Source: Porticoccus sp965660005
GTDB lineage: Bacteria; Pseudomonadota; Gammaproteobacteria; Pseudomonadales; Porticoccaceae
Length of the DNA: 64,000 nt
Reading direction: 5' to 3'
NCBI RefSeq assembly: GCF_965660005.1
Contig: NZ_CBFHYF010000002.1
Coordinates: forward strand, 52,546-116,545
A program made the position numbers and the translations under genes. How positions within the stretch are numbered: position 1 is the first letter of the stretch; each line of letters opens with the position of its first letter. Below, piece by piece: positions 17,750 through 25,844 of the stretch. Under the pieces are notes generated by a model, which worked only from the letters and a program-made list of their open reading frames with translations, had not been told where the DNA came from and ran no database searches.

Positions 17750-18196
17750 TTGTCATTTTTGAAGCGTTATCTTGTGATTTTTCCAATATTGTTCACGGTC
17801 CAGGCGAACGCCGTGGAGTTGGTGGTTAGCGAGGCCTATATCCGTGGATTGCCCTCCGGGCAGACGGTTACCGCGGCTTTTATGACGATTTACAACGGTT
17901 ATGGTCATGACTGCCGCCTGTTGGGTGTCGCATCGCCGATCGCCAGTCGTGCCGAACTTCACCAGCACCGCCATCGGGATGGCGTCATGTCCATGCGGCG
18001 GGTTCCGGAACTGACTATTCCGGCCGGTGGCCAGGTGGACCTGAGACCCGGGGGTTACCATCTGATGCTGTTTGGCCTACAGGCAAAGTTGCTGGATGGT
18101 GAGGAGTATCCCGTCAGTCTGTTATTTGAAGCCTGCCCCGATGTTGAGCTAAGCGTTCCTGTGCGCGATGTATTACGAGAAGGTATTAGCCGATGA
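17750..18196 (+). CDS. Periplasmic copper chaperone of the PCu(A)C family
   Basis: 148 aa, starting at TTG (17750) preceded by GGGAGAG; no in-frame ATG fits. A signal peptide covers about residues 1-21 (ending VQANA). The copper site of the family, H-x10-M-x21-H-x-M, is matched by the His/Met-rich stretch AELHQHRHRDGVMSMRRVPEL and later GGYHLMLFGL. These proteins deliver Cu(I) to cytochrome oxidase Cu-A or Cu-B sites. The stop overlaps the start of the DUF2333 gene (ATGA), so the two form an operon. Confidence 0.9.
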   Translation: MSFLKRYLVIFPILFTVQANAVELVVSEAYIRGLPSGQTVTAAFMTIYNGYGHDCRLLGVASPIASRAELHQHRHRDGVMSMRRVPELTIPAGGQVDLRPGGYHLMLFGLQAKLLDGEEYPVSLLFEACPDVELSVPVRDVLREGISR

Positions 18197-19249
18197 ACAT
18201 TGCCGAAAAAATCAAAGCATGGCGCAAGGGTGTTACCGACGATGTTAGCGAGTATCGCGCTGAAGCCTCTGCCGAAAAAGGTTTTCTCTGGTGGCGCTCG
18301 GTGTTATTGATGGTCGGCCTGTACCTGCTGGTGGTTTTTTTGCTCGGCTGGTACTGGACCGAGGAGCCGTCACTTTTTGATGTCAGTGACAATGCCGCCC
18401 AGCGTGCTGAGCAGCAGGTCTCGGGAACGACCGCTGCGGCCACTCTGATTGCCGTCATTGAAACGCTGCTGGAAAAGCGTGGCGGGTATCTGAGTAATGA
18501 CATTGCCCCCCCCTGGCATCTGGCTGGATAATCTGCCGAGCTGGGAGTACGGGGTGATTATCCAGGTGCGCGACTTCAGTAAGGCCATGCGCGAGGCCTT
18601 CAGCCGGTCGCGTTCCCAGTCTACCGAAGACAGGGATCTTGCCCTGGCAGAGCCGCGCTTGAACTTCGATCATCACAGCTGGGTGTTACCTGCGACGGAG
18701 TCGGAGTACCGGGCCGGAGTCCGTTATCTCGAGAGCTATCTCGAACGCTTGGCTGACGATGATGCCGGTGCGAAGTTCTACCCGCGTGCCGACAGTCTGC
18801 GCTATTGGCTGGGGACCGTTGAAACCCGTCTGGGAAGCCTCTCGCAAAGGCTCAGTGCGAGTGTTGGCCAGCGGCGCATCAATATGGACCAGGTGGAAGT
18901 GGACAGTCAGGCCGCCCTCGGGCAGACCGGTGACGTTAATGTCAAAACGCCCTGGCTGGAGATAGATGATGTCTTTTATGAGGCCAGAGGGACTACCTGG
19001 GCACTGGTGCATTTGCTCAAGGCGATTGAGGTGGAGTTCGATGAAGTGCTGCGCAAAAAAAATGCCAGGGTGGGTTTGCAGCAGATTATTCGGGAGCTGG
19101 AGTCGAGTCAGGAGGCTATCTTCAGTCCTATGGTGCTGAACGGTGGTGGGTTTGGTCTGGTGGCCAATCACTCGCTGGTGATGGCATCCTATGTCAGTCG
19201 GGCAAATGCCTCGATTATTGACCTGAGAGATCTGCTTGATCAGGGGTAA
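18193..19249 (+). pseudogene. DUF2333 family inner-membrane protein, split by a frameshift in a run of eight Cs
   Basis: The first frame (18193-18531) has a cytoplasmic N-terminus, one membrane helix (VLLMVGLYLLVVFLLGWYW) and reaches GGYLSNDIAPP, then runs into a stop. The second frame (18497-19249) continues GIWLDNLPSWEYGVIIQVRD to the normal end. The two join perfectly if one C is removed from the run at 18506-18513. The intact protein would be about 350 aa, normal for DUF2333. Either a sequencing error or a true, perhaps slippable, frameshift. Function of the family is unknown. Confidence 0.85.
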
Positions 19250-19303
19250 TCAGGCTTTGTTGCGGGCGACAGCCTCAGGAATGCCGGTGAGGGCCTGTGA
19301 CCC

Positions 19304-21811
19304 ATGAGTATTGATATTCAGTCAGATTTCAGGCCCGATGCCCTGTCTGATCACGGTCTGGAGAATCGGTTGCTCAACACTCAGACCGTGGGGGTGTTGC
19401 TGCTGGATAGTCGTCTGGTGATCCGCTACTGGAATCAATGGCTGGGAGAGTGGACCGGTATGCCGCCGGAAAACGTTGCCCGGCGGGCCTTTGATTCGCT
19501 GTTCCCGGCACTGGTTGGCAGCCCGTTTGCCCAAGCGATAGATGAGGCTCTCTTCCAGGGTGTCAGTACCCACTGGAGTCAGCGTGCAAATCCGGATTTT
19601 CTGGATTTCACCGAATCAGCGATGGCGGGCAGTCGTCGTGAATTGCCTCTGCATCGAGTGAGTTTTACACCGCTGGAATTGCCCGATTTTGGCCACTGCT
19701 GTCTGGTCCAGATCGATGAAGCGCCTTTTGATGCAACGCCGGATAAACCCGCGATCAAAAAAGAGCCCGAGCGGCCAGTAGCCGGCAGCCACCGGTTCCC
19801 TGCGTATCTGGATACCGATCAGATACCCCTGCTGATGCTGGACAGTCATCACCTTATTATGGATGGCAATGAAGCGCTGGAAACACTGTTTGGTTACAGT
19901 GCTGAGCAGCTGAAAAACAGGCCGTTGCGAGTATTACTTCCTACCATCAATATTGAGCTTGCCGACAACATCAAGGTCGCACTTGAGCGTGCGGGGGGCA
20001 GTGAAAAGCAGTTGACTATGGAAGGGGCTACCGCAGATGGGGAAAACCTGGCGCTCAGGGTAAGTTGTTTTCCATCCGTCACCCACCGGGACTGTCATGT
20101 GTTGTTGTTTCAGGATATGACGCTTCAATCTGCCAATCTCGAGGCCCTGTTTCATCAGCGCAAGTTGATCAATGCGGTGTTCAGTCAGGTTGTGGATGGT
20201 ATTTTATTGACTGACCGGCATGGGCTTGTGGAGCACCTCAATCCGATTGGTATGGAGCTGCTGGGCATCAATGATCCTCAACCCAACCGTTATATTGATG
20301 ATCTGATGACATTACTCAGTGAGTCCGGCGATCCGGTGGAGTCCCCGTGTCGATCGGCCCTGACCCGTGGCAAGGCGGTCTCTGTGGTGGATAACACGAT
20401 GCTTTCGGTGCCGGGCCAGCAACCTTTTCCCGTGGTAGCCAGCGCGACGCCACTGCGCAATCGGCTCAATCAGATCACCGGCACCGTGTTGGTGTTTCGC
20501 TCGGTGAGTGAAGCACGTCGGGTGTCAACCCGCCTTACCTGGCAGGCGACCCATGATCCACTGACCCAGCTGGCCAACCGCCGGCACCTGGAGAATGAGA
20601 TCCTCAAGTCGATTGATGCGGCGCACTCCGATGACAGTACACACACCCTGCTGTACATTGATCTTTATAATTTCTCCGTCATTAACGATACCTGCGGTCA
20701 CAACGCTGGCGATGAACTGCTCTGTCAGTTTGCCCGGTTGCTTGAGAAGCATGCTGAAAGCAGGGATGTGGTGGCCAGGATCGGTAACGACGAATTTGCA
20801 CTGTTGCTGAATGATCGCACGGTTGAAGAGAGTCGCGAGGTGGCCGAGCAGCTGCTCTGGCAGATCAAGGAGTTCAGTTTCCCCTGGGAGGAGCGGCGTC
20901 TGAAGATAGGTGCCAGCATTGGCGCCAAGGTGATTGACCGCAATACGGTTTCTGAAATTGATGTACTGGTGGCGGCGGGTATATCCTGTGCCACTGCCAA
21001 GGAAGCCGGTCGCAATCGCATCAACTTCCAGTATCGCAGTGTCGAAGTGGCAGAACGCCACAGTCTCGCTCAATGGATCCCCGTGATTACCGAAGCGCTG
21101 GAAGAGGATCGCTTCGTCCTTTACTGTCAGCCGATTGTGCCGGTTGCCAGCCAGGACAATGCCACGGTCCGACATTACGAAGTGCTGGTGCGCATGGTCG
21201 ATCGCGAGGGCGCCATCATCCTGCCCGGAAAGTTTATTCCCGCTGCCGAACATTACGGTCTGGTGGAAGATATCGACCGCTGGGTGCTGAACAATATATT
21301 TGCCTATCTGGAAAAAAGCACCAGGCCCGAGCAGCGCTTTGCCGTGAATCTCTCTGGCAACACCATCAGTGACGAGGGTCTCAAGGATTACATTATTGGC
21401 AAGTTTGATGCCACGGGCGTGAGCCCTTCCCAGCTACAGTTTGAAGTCACTGAAACCGCTGCCATCAGGCATTTTGACCGCGCCATGGATCTGATCCACG
21501 CGCTCAGGGATCTGGGTTGTTATTTCTCGCTGGATGATTTTGGCAGCGGCCTGTCTTCATTGGGTTATCTCAAGGAGTTGCCGGTCGATTACCTGAAAAT
21601 TGACGGCAGTTTCATCCGCACCATGGAGTTGAATGAGGTGGATTATTCCATGGTCAGCACCATCAATCACCTGGGACATATCATGGGTATTGCGACGATT
21701 GCCGAATGTGTGGAAAACAATACCCAGTTATCGATGCTTCAGGAAATTGGCGTGGATTACGCCCAGGGCTTTCTGATCGCCCGCCCCCAGCCGTTGGCCA
21801 GGTTATCCTGA
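19304..21811 (+). CDS. PAS-GGDEF-EAL protein; probable c-di-GMP phosphodiesterase with degenerate cyclase domain
   Basis: 835 aa, no membrane helix seen. Three PAS-like regions (about residues 20-140, 165-270, 285-400) precede a GGDEF domain (about 405-570) and an EAL domain (580-835). The cyclase motif reads RIGNDEFALLL, GNDEF instead of GGDEF, so synthesis activity is doubtful. The EAL side looks intact: EVLVRM, FAVNLSGN, FEVTET, SLDDFGSGLSS, YLKIDGSF, IAECVEN and DYAQGFLIARPQP. It should hydrolyse c-di-GMP, with the GGDEF domain perhaps sensing GTP. The start ATG at 19304 is 54 bp after the DUF2333 gene. Confidence 0.93.
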   Translation: MSIDIQSDFRPDALSDHGLENRLLNTQTVGVLLLDSRLVIRYWNQWLGEWTGMPPENVARRAFDSLFPALVGSPFAQAIDEALFQGVSTHWSQRANPDFLDFTESAMAGSRRELPLHRVSFTPLELPDFGHCCLVQIDEAPFDATPDKPAIKKEPERPVAGSHRFPAYLDTDQIPLLMLDSHHLIMDGNEALETLFGYSAEQLKNRPLRVLLPTINIELADNIKVALERAGGSEKQLTMEGATADGENLALRVSCFPSVTHRDCHVLLFQDMTLQSANLEALFHQRKLINAVFSQVVDGILLTDRHGLVEHLNPIGMELLGINDPQPNRYIDDLMTLLSESGDPVESPCRSALTRGKAVSVVDNTMLSVPGQQPFPVVASATPLRNRLNQITGTVLVFRSVSEARRVSTRLTWQATHDPLTQLANRRHLENEILKSIDAAHSDDSTHTLLYIDLYNFSVINDTCGHNAGDELLCQFARLLEKHAESRDVVARIGNDEFALLLNDRTVEESREVAEQLLWQIKEFSFPWEERRLKIGASIGAKVIDRNTVSEIDVLVAAGISCATAKEAGRNRINFQYRSVEVAERHSLAQWIPVITEALEEDRFVLYCQPIVPVASQDNATVRHYEVLVRMVDREGAIILPGKFIPAAEHYGLVEDIDRWVLNNIFAYLEKSTRPEQRFAVNLSGNTISDEGLKDYIIGKFDATGVSPSQLQFEVTETAAIRHFDRAMDLIHALRDLGCYFSLDDFGSGLSSLGYLKELPVDYLKIDGSFIRTMELNEVDYSMVSTINHLGHIMGIATIAECVENNTQLSMLQEIGVDYAQGFLIARPQPLARLS

Positions 21812-21812
21812 T

Positions 21813-22835
21813 TCAGCCGTTACGCCCGGCATGGCGGTTGTCGAGTGTGCTGAGCAGGTGCGGGTATTGCTGGTGGTCGAGTCGGGGACCATATTGGCTG
21901 ACCACGCTGGCCGACGCCATGCTGGCGAGATGACCGGCCACCTCATGACTGTGACCCTGTGTGACGGCATAGAGAAACGCGCCGGCGAACATGTCGCCGG
22001 CTCCATTGGTATCCACGGCTGTCACGGGGTGTGCCGGGATGCGGATCAGTGCGCTGCCATCGTAAACCAGAGCGCCCTCCGCGCCGAGAGTAATCACAAA
22101 GGTTCTGGCGGTCGCCTGCAGCCTTTTGGCGGCTTCCTCCACCGTTTCCGAGTCTGTCCAGCCCAAGGCTTCGGCGCTATTGCAAAACAGTAAATCGACT
22201 TGATCGCCAATCATTTCCTGCAGTCCGTCTCTGAAAAATGCCACCATCCCGGGATCCGAGAGACTCAGGGCTGTTTTGACGCCCTGCTGTTCGGCAATTT
22301 CCCTGGCGAGGATAGCCGCAGCGCGGCCGGTTTCCGAGGTGACCAGATAACCCTCGATGTAAAGGTATTCCGACTGCGCGATCGCATCGTGATTCAACTC
22401 GGTTTTGGACAGGGTTTCGCTGATACCGAGATAGGTGTTCATGGAGCGTTCGGCATCCGGTGTGATCAGCACCAGGCATTTGCCGGTAATACCGCTCGGC
22501 AACTCACCGTTGCTGTGGACGTCCACGCCGGCATTGCCCAGATCATCGAGATAAAAGCGTCCGTTGTCGTCGTCGGCCACTTTGCAGGAGTAGAATGTCT
22601 TGCCACCAAAACAACTGACCGCAATGATGGTATTGGCAGCTGAGCCGCCGCCCGCCTTGCGACAGGCTGTCAGGTGATCGGAGAGATGGTCCATCAGTTC
22701 AGATTGGCGCTGCTCATCGACCAGGGTCATGAGCCCCTTGTCGATGCTGAGTTGCTGAAGGTCGTTATCGGTGACTTCTATCTCGGTATCCACCAGCGCG
22801 GCACCGATACCATAGACGTGATATTTTTTTTTCAT
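21813..22835 (-). CDS. PfkB-family carbohydrate/nucleoside kinase
   Basis: 340 aa from the ATG at 22835 (MKKKYHVYGIGAALVDTE); the open frame runs further upstream but lacks family residues. PfkB signature 1 is seen as KAGGGSAANTIIAVSCFGG (about residue 60) and signature 2, with the catalytic Asp, as DTNGAGDMFAGAF (about residue 280). The closest type is the adenosine/sugar kinase group related to ribokinase. The substrate cannot be decided. It is convergent with the EAL gene (1 bp apart) and divergent from mrcB. Confidence 0.88.
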   Translation of the reverse strand: MKKKYHVYGIGAALVDTEIEVTDNDLQQLSIDKGLMTLVDEQRQSELMDHLSDHLTACRKAGGGSAANTIIAVSCFGGKTFYSCKVADDDNGRFYLDDLGNAGVDVHSNGELPSGITGKCLVLITPDAERSMNTYLGISETLSKTELNHDAIAQSEYLYIEGYLVTSETGRAAAILAREIAEQQGVKTALSLSDPGMVAFFRDGLQEMIGDQVDLLFCNSAEALGWTDSETVEEAAKRLQATARTFVITLGAEGALVYDGSALIRIPAHPVTAVDTNGAGDMFAGAFLYAVTQGHSHEVAGHLASMASASVVSQYGPRLDHQQYPHLLSTLDNRHAGRNG

Positions 22836-22858
22836 AAGTTTGGCATTGAGGAAATCAA

Positions 22859-22879
22859 CGGGGCAGTTATTATGCCCCG
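22859..22879. other. Hairpin in the pfkB/mrcB divergent region
   Basis: CGGGGCA-GTTATTA-TGCCCCG is a 7-bp perfect inverted repeat with a 7-nt loop, centred between the two divergent genes. There is no T-run on either side, so it is not a terminator; it could be an operator or a leader hairpin. Confidence 0.35.
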
Positions 22880-22947
22880 CTGGCATCAGGAGTAAAGGTC
22901 GCGGGTAAGGGCGATGGTGGTGGTTCGGTGATTTGCGGGAGAATCTG

Positions 22948-25266
22948 TTGGCCAGAACGCGAAAGAAAAGCAGCAAACGGTTGAGCAAGGCGCGCCCTGG
23001 CCGCCGCTGGTTATCAGGTCTGTTGATATTACTGATCCTGATTGTGGCGGTGTCACTGCTGGTGCTCGATGCCATGGTGTACCAGAAGTTTTCCGGGAAA
23101 AAATGGTCTCTTGCCTCCCATGTCTACAGTCGGGCACTGGAATTGTATCCCGGCGAATCACTCACCCGGGAAGATTTGCAGTGGGAATTGGAGAAGCTGG
23201 GCTACCAACGGGTCAGTGCTGCGAAAACGCCGGGGCAGTACAGCGTCGCAGCGCAACGGGTCGAGTTGTTTTCCCGGGGTTTTGAGTTCTGGGATGGCCG
23301 GGAAACCGCCCGTTTGATGCGCTTGAGCTTTGCCGACCAGAAAATTCGTGGGCTGACCGACGCCGCTGGCAATCCCATCGATCTGGCCCGGCTCGAGCCG
23401 ATGGTGATGGGTGGGATTTATCCTGCCCACAAGGAGGATCGGGAGCTGGTCAAGCTCAGCCAGTTGCCGTCCTCGCTGGCCAATGCACTGCTGGCCGTGG
23501 AGGATCAGGACTTTTACGACCATTACGGTGTTTCCTTTCGGGGCATCGCCCGCGCCATGCTGGCGAATCTGAAACAGGGCCGTGTGGCCCAGGGCGGCAG
23601 CACCTTGACCCAGCAGCTGGTGAAGAATTTCTACCTGAGCCATGACCGCACCCTGTCGCGCAAGCTGATGGAAGTGGTCATGGCGGTATTGCTGGAAATA
23701 CATTTCAGCAAGGACGAAATTCTCGAAACCTACGTCAATGAAGTCTATCTGGGGCAGTCGGGTGATCGTGCAGTGCACGGCTTTGGCCTGGCCAGCCGGC
23801 ACTATTTCCAGCGGTCAATCACGGACCTGGATGTGCACCAGGTGGCGCTGCTGGTGGGCATGGTCAAAGGGGCCTCCTACTACAATCCATGGCGTCAGCC
23901 GGAGCGGGCGATGGCCCGACGCAATCTGGTGCTGGAGATGATGGCTGAGCAGGGCCTGCTGGGTGCCGAACAGTCCCGCCTTGCGCAACAGCAGCCACTG
24001 GATGTGATGGCGCAGTCCGATGGGGGTGGGCGCTGGCAGTATCCCGCGTATCTGGATCTCGTAAAACGCCAGCTGCGTCGGGATTACAAGGAGTCCGATT
24101 TGCAGACCGAGGGGCTGCGAATCTTTACTCATTTTGACCCCCAGGTACAGCACAAGCTGGAACGGCGGGTGGCCAGTCGTATCGACAATCTTGAATCCGG
24201 TTATCCTATCGAGCAGAGCAAGTTGCAGGGCGCGGCCGTGATTGTCCGGGTCGGAGCCGGCGAGGTGATCGCCGTGGCCGGAGACCGGCAGGCGGGTTAT
24301 GCCGGCTTTAACCGGGCCCTGGACGCCCGCCGCCAGATCGGTTCCACAATCAAGCCGGCGGTTTATCTCAGCGCGCTGTCCCAGCCGTCTCGCTACACCA
24401 TCGCGTCAATGCTTGATGACGGCGAGCTATCCGTGAAACTGCCCAATGGGGATATCTGGCAACCCAGGAACTATGAGCGAGTGAGTCACGGCCTGGTTCC
24501 CCTCTATGAGGCGTTGGCCAATTCCTATAATCAGGCTACAGCCCGCCTGGGACTGGATATTGGCGTCGATCGTGTGGTCGAGACGGTCAGACAATTGGGT
24601 TATCAGGGTTCTCTGCCGGCACTGCCATCGCTGACGCTGGGTGCTGTGCCCATGTCCCCTTTGGAGGTCTCCCAGTTCTACCACACGATTGCAGCAAATG
24701 GTTTCTACTCGCCACTGCGGGCCATTGATTCAGTATTTACCGCCGGAAATATTCCGTTGAAGCGCTACCCCTTTGAGGGAGAACAGCGTTTTGATTCGAA
24801 GCCCATGCACCTGCTGCACTATGCTTTGCAGGTCGTACTGCGCGAAGGCACAGGAAAAACCGCCTATCAGCGGTTGCCAGGGGATCTGGTGTTGGGCGGG
24901 AAAACCGGTACTACCAACGACCAGAGGGACAGCTGGTTCGCCGGCTTCAGCGGCAATTACCTGAGCGTGGTCTGGTTGGGACGGGACGACAATGGCATGA
25001 TGCCATTGACCGGCGGCACAGGAGCACTGCAACTCTGGACTGACATCATGGCCTCGCTCGACAATCGTTCGATGGTCTTCAATCAGCCCGAAGGGGTCAG
25101 CTATCATTGGGTTGAGCCCGAAACGGGGCTGCTGAGCAGGGAAGGTTGTGAAGGTGCCCGGTATCTGCCTTTTATTGATGGCAGTCAGCCCACCCGTCAA
25201 AGTGCCTGTCGTCCGGGCACGATGGATGGTGTCATGGACTGGTTAAAGGATAAATTTCGATGGTAA
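22948..25266 (+). CDS. mrcB: Penicillin-binding protein 1b, bifunctional peptidoglycan synthase
   Basis: About 772 aa from TTG at 22948, 6 nt after GGGAGA; TTG at 22933 is the alternative. A basic cytoplasmic tail precedes one membrane helix (LLILLILIVAVSLLVLDAMV). The glycosyltransferase domain has AVEDQDFYDHYG with the catalytic Glu, then GGSTLTQQLVKNFYL. The transpeptidase has GSTIKPAVYL (SxxK Ser), NSYNQAT (SxN) and GGKTGTTNDQRDSWF (KTG). The UB2H domain that binds LpoB precedes it. It polymerises and cross-links peptidoglycan on the outer face of the inner membrane. The next gene encodes a lipoprotein and overlaps the stop. Confidence 0.96.
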   Translation: MARTRKKSSKRLSKARPGRRWLSGLLILLILIVAVSLLVLDAMVYQKFSGKKWSLASHVYSRALELYPGESLTREDLQWELEKLGYQRVSAAKTPGQYSVAAQRVELFSRGFEFWDGRETARLMRLSFADQKIRGLTDAAGNPIDLARLEPMVMGGIYPAHKEDRELVKLSQLPSSLANALLAVEDQDFYDHYGVSFRGIARAMLANLKQGRVAQGGSTLTQQLVKNFYLSHDRTLSRKLMEVVMAVLLEIHFSKDEILETYVNEVYLGQSGDRAVHGFGLASRHYFQRSITDLDVHQVALLVGMVKGASYYNPWRQPERAMARRNLVLEMMAEQGLLGAEQSRLAQQQPLDVMAQSDGGGRWQYPAYLDLVKRQLRRDYKESDLQTEGLRIFTHFDPQVQHKLERRVASRIDNLESGYPIEQSKLQGAAVIVRVGAGEVIAVAGDRQAGYAGFNRALDARRQIGSTIKPAVYLSALSQPSRYTIASMLDDGELSVKLPNGDIWQPRNYERVSHGLVPLYEALANSYNQATARLGLDIGVDRVVETVRQLGYQGSLPALPSLTLGAVPMSPLEVSQFYHTIAANGFYSPLRAIDSVFTAGNIPLKRYPFEGEQRFDSKPMHLLHYALQVVLREGTGKTAYQRLPGDLVLGGKTGTTNDQRDSWFAGFSGNYLSVVWLGRDDNGMMPLTGGTGALQLWTDIMASLDNRSMVFNQPEGVSYHWVEPETGLLSREGCEGARYLPFIDGSQPTRQSACRPGTMDGVMDWLKDKFRW

Positions 25267-25748
25267 TCCATAAGAGCCTCCTGATGGGGATGCTGGTGAC
25301 GGTCGCCCTGATCAGTGGCTGCGCGCCCGTTTATGCCCCCATCAGCGAGTCCGGGTCTGCAAGTCCACCGGTCTCTCCGGTGCCACCACCGCCAGAGCCC
25401 GAGTTTTCTCCCCCTGTTGCAGTCCCCGATGACGAGGATAGAAGAATTACCCCTTCCAGTCCGGTTCAGGTGGTGCCGAGCGGGGCGGTATCGAGCTTGC
25501 TGGAAGAGGCCTGGCGGCTGAATGAAGCCGGGGATTACGACCGTTCCAATGCGGTGGCCGAACGGGCGTTGCGGATTAATCATACAGAGCCGGAGGTTTA
25601 TCTGGTGATGGCGTCCAACTATTTTGCCATGACTCAGTTGGGGCTGGCGGAGCAGCTGGCGAGACAGGGGTTGCCTCTTGCCGGGAAGAATCCGGGCATC
25701 AAGGCCGACCTCCAGTCACTGTTGTCCCGGATTGGCGCACTGCGTTAG
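25260..25748 (+). CDS. TPR-containing lipoprotein following mrcB
   Basis: 162 aa. A lipoprotein signal peptide ends LISGC, so the mature protein is anchored by Cys21. A Pro-rich linker (about residues 34-75) is followed by helical repeats (EEAWRLNEAGDYDRSNAVAE and a second repeat) resembling TPR. It overlaps the mrcB end by 7 bp and is probably cotranslated. Position and architecture (lipoprotein, Pro-rich linker, TPR) suggest an outer-membrane activator of PBP1b, like LpoP of Pseudomonas, which also carries TPRs. That role is inference. Confidence 0.85.
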   Translation: MVIHKSLLMGMLVTVALISGCAPVYAPISESGSASPPVSPVPPPPEPEFSPPVAVPDDEDRRITPSSPVQVVPSGAVSSLLEEAWRLNEAGDYDRSNAVAERALRINHTEPEVYLVMASNYFAMTQLGLAEQLARQGLPLAGKNPGIKADLQSLLSRIGALR

Positions 25749-25844
25749 CGGGATTTCCCGTGAATACCGAGACCGACTTGTTTTTCCCCTTATTTCAGAA
25801 CACTATTTGCGTTATCAACCACACCGAGCGTGGCCTGCCACTCA

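Noticed and set aside
20525..21253. 242-codon minus-strand frame
   Set aside because: Antisense to the GGDEF/EAL region, with no domain of its own.
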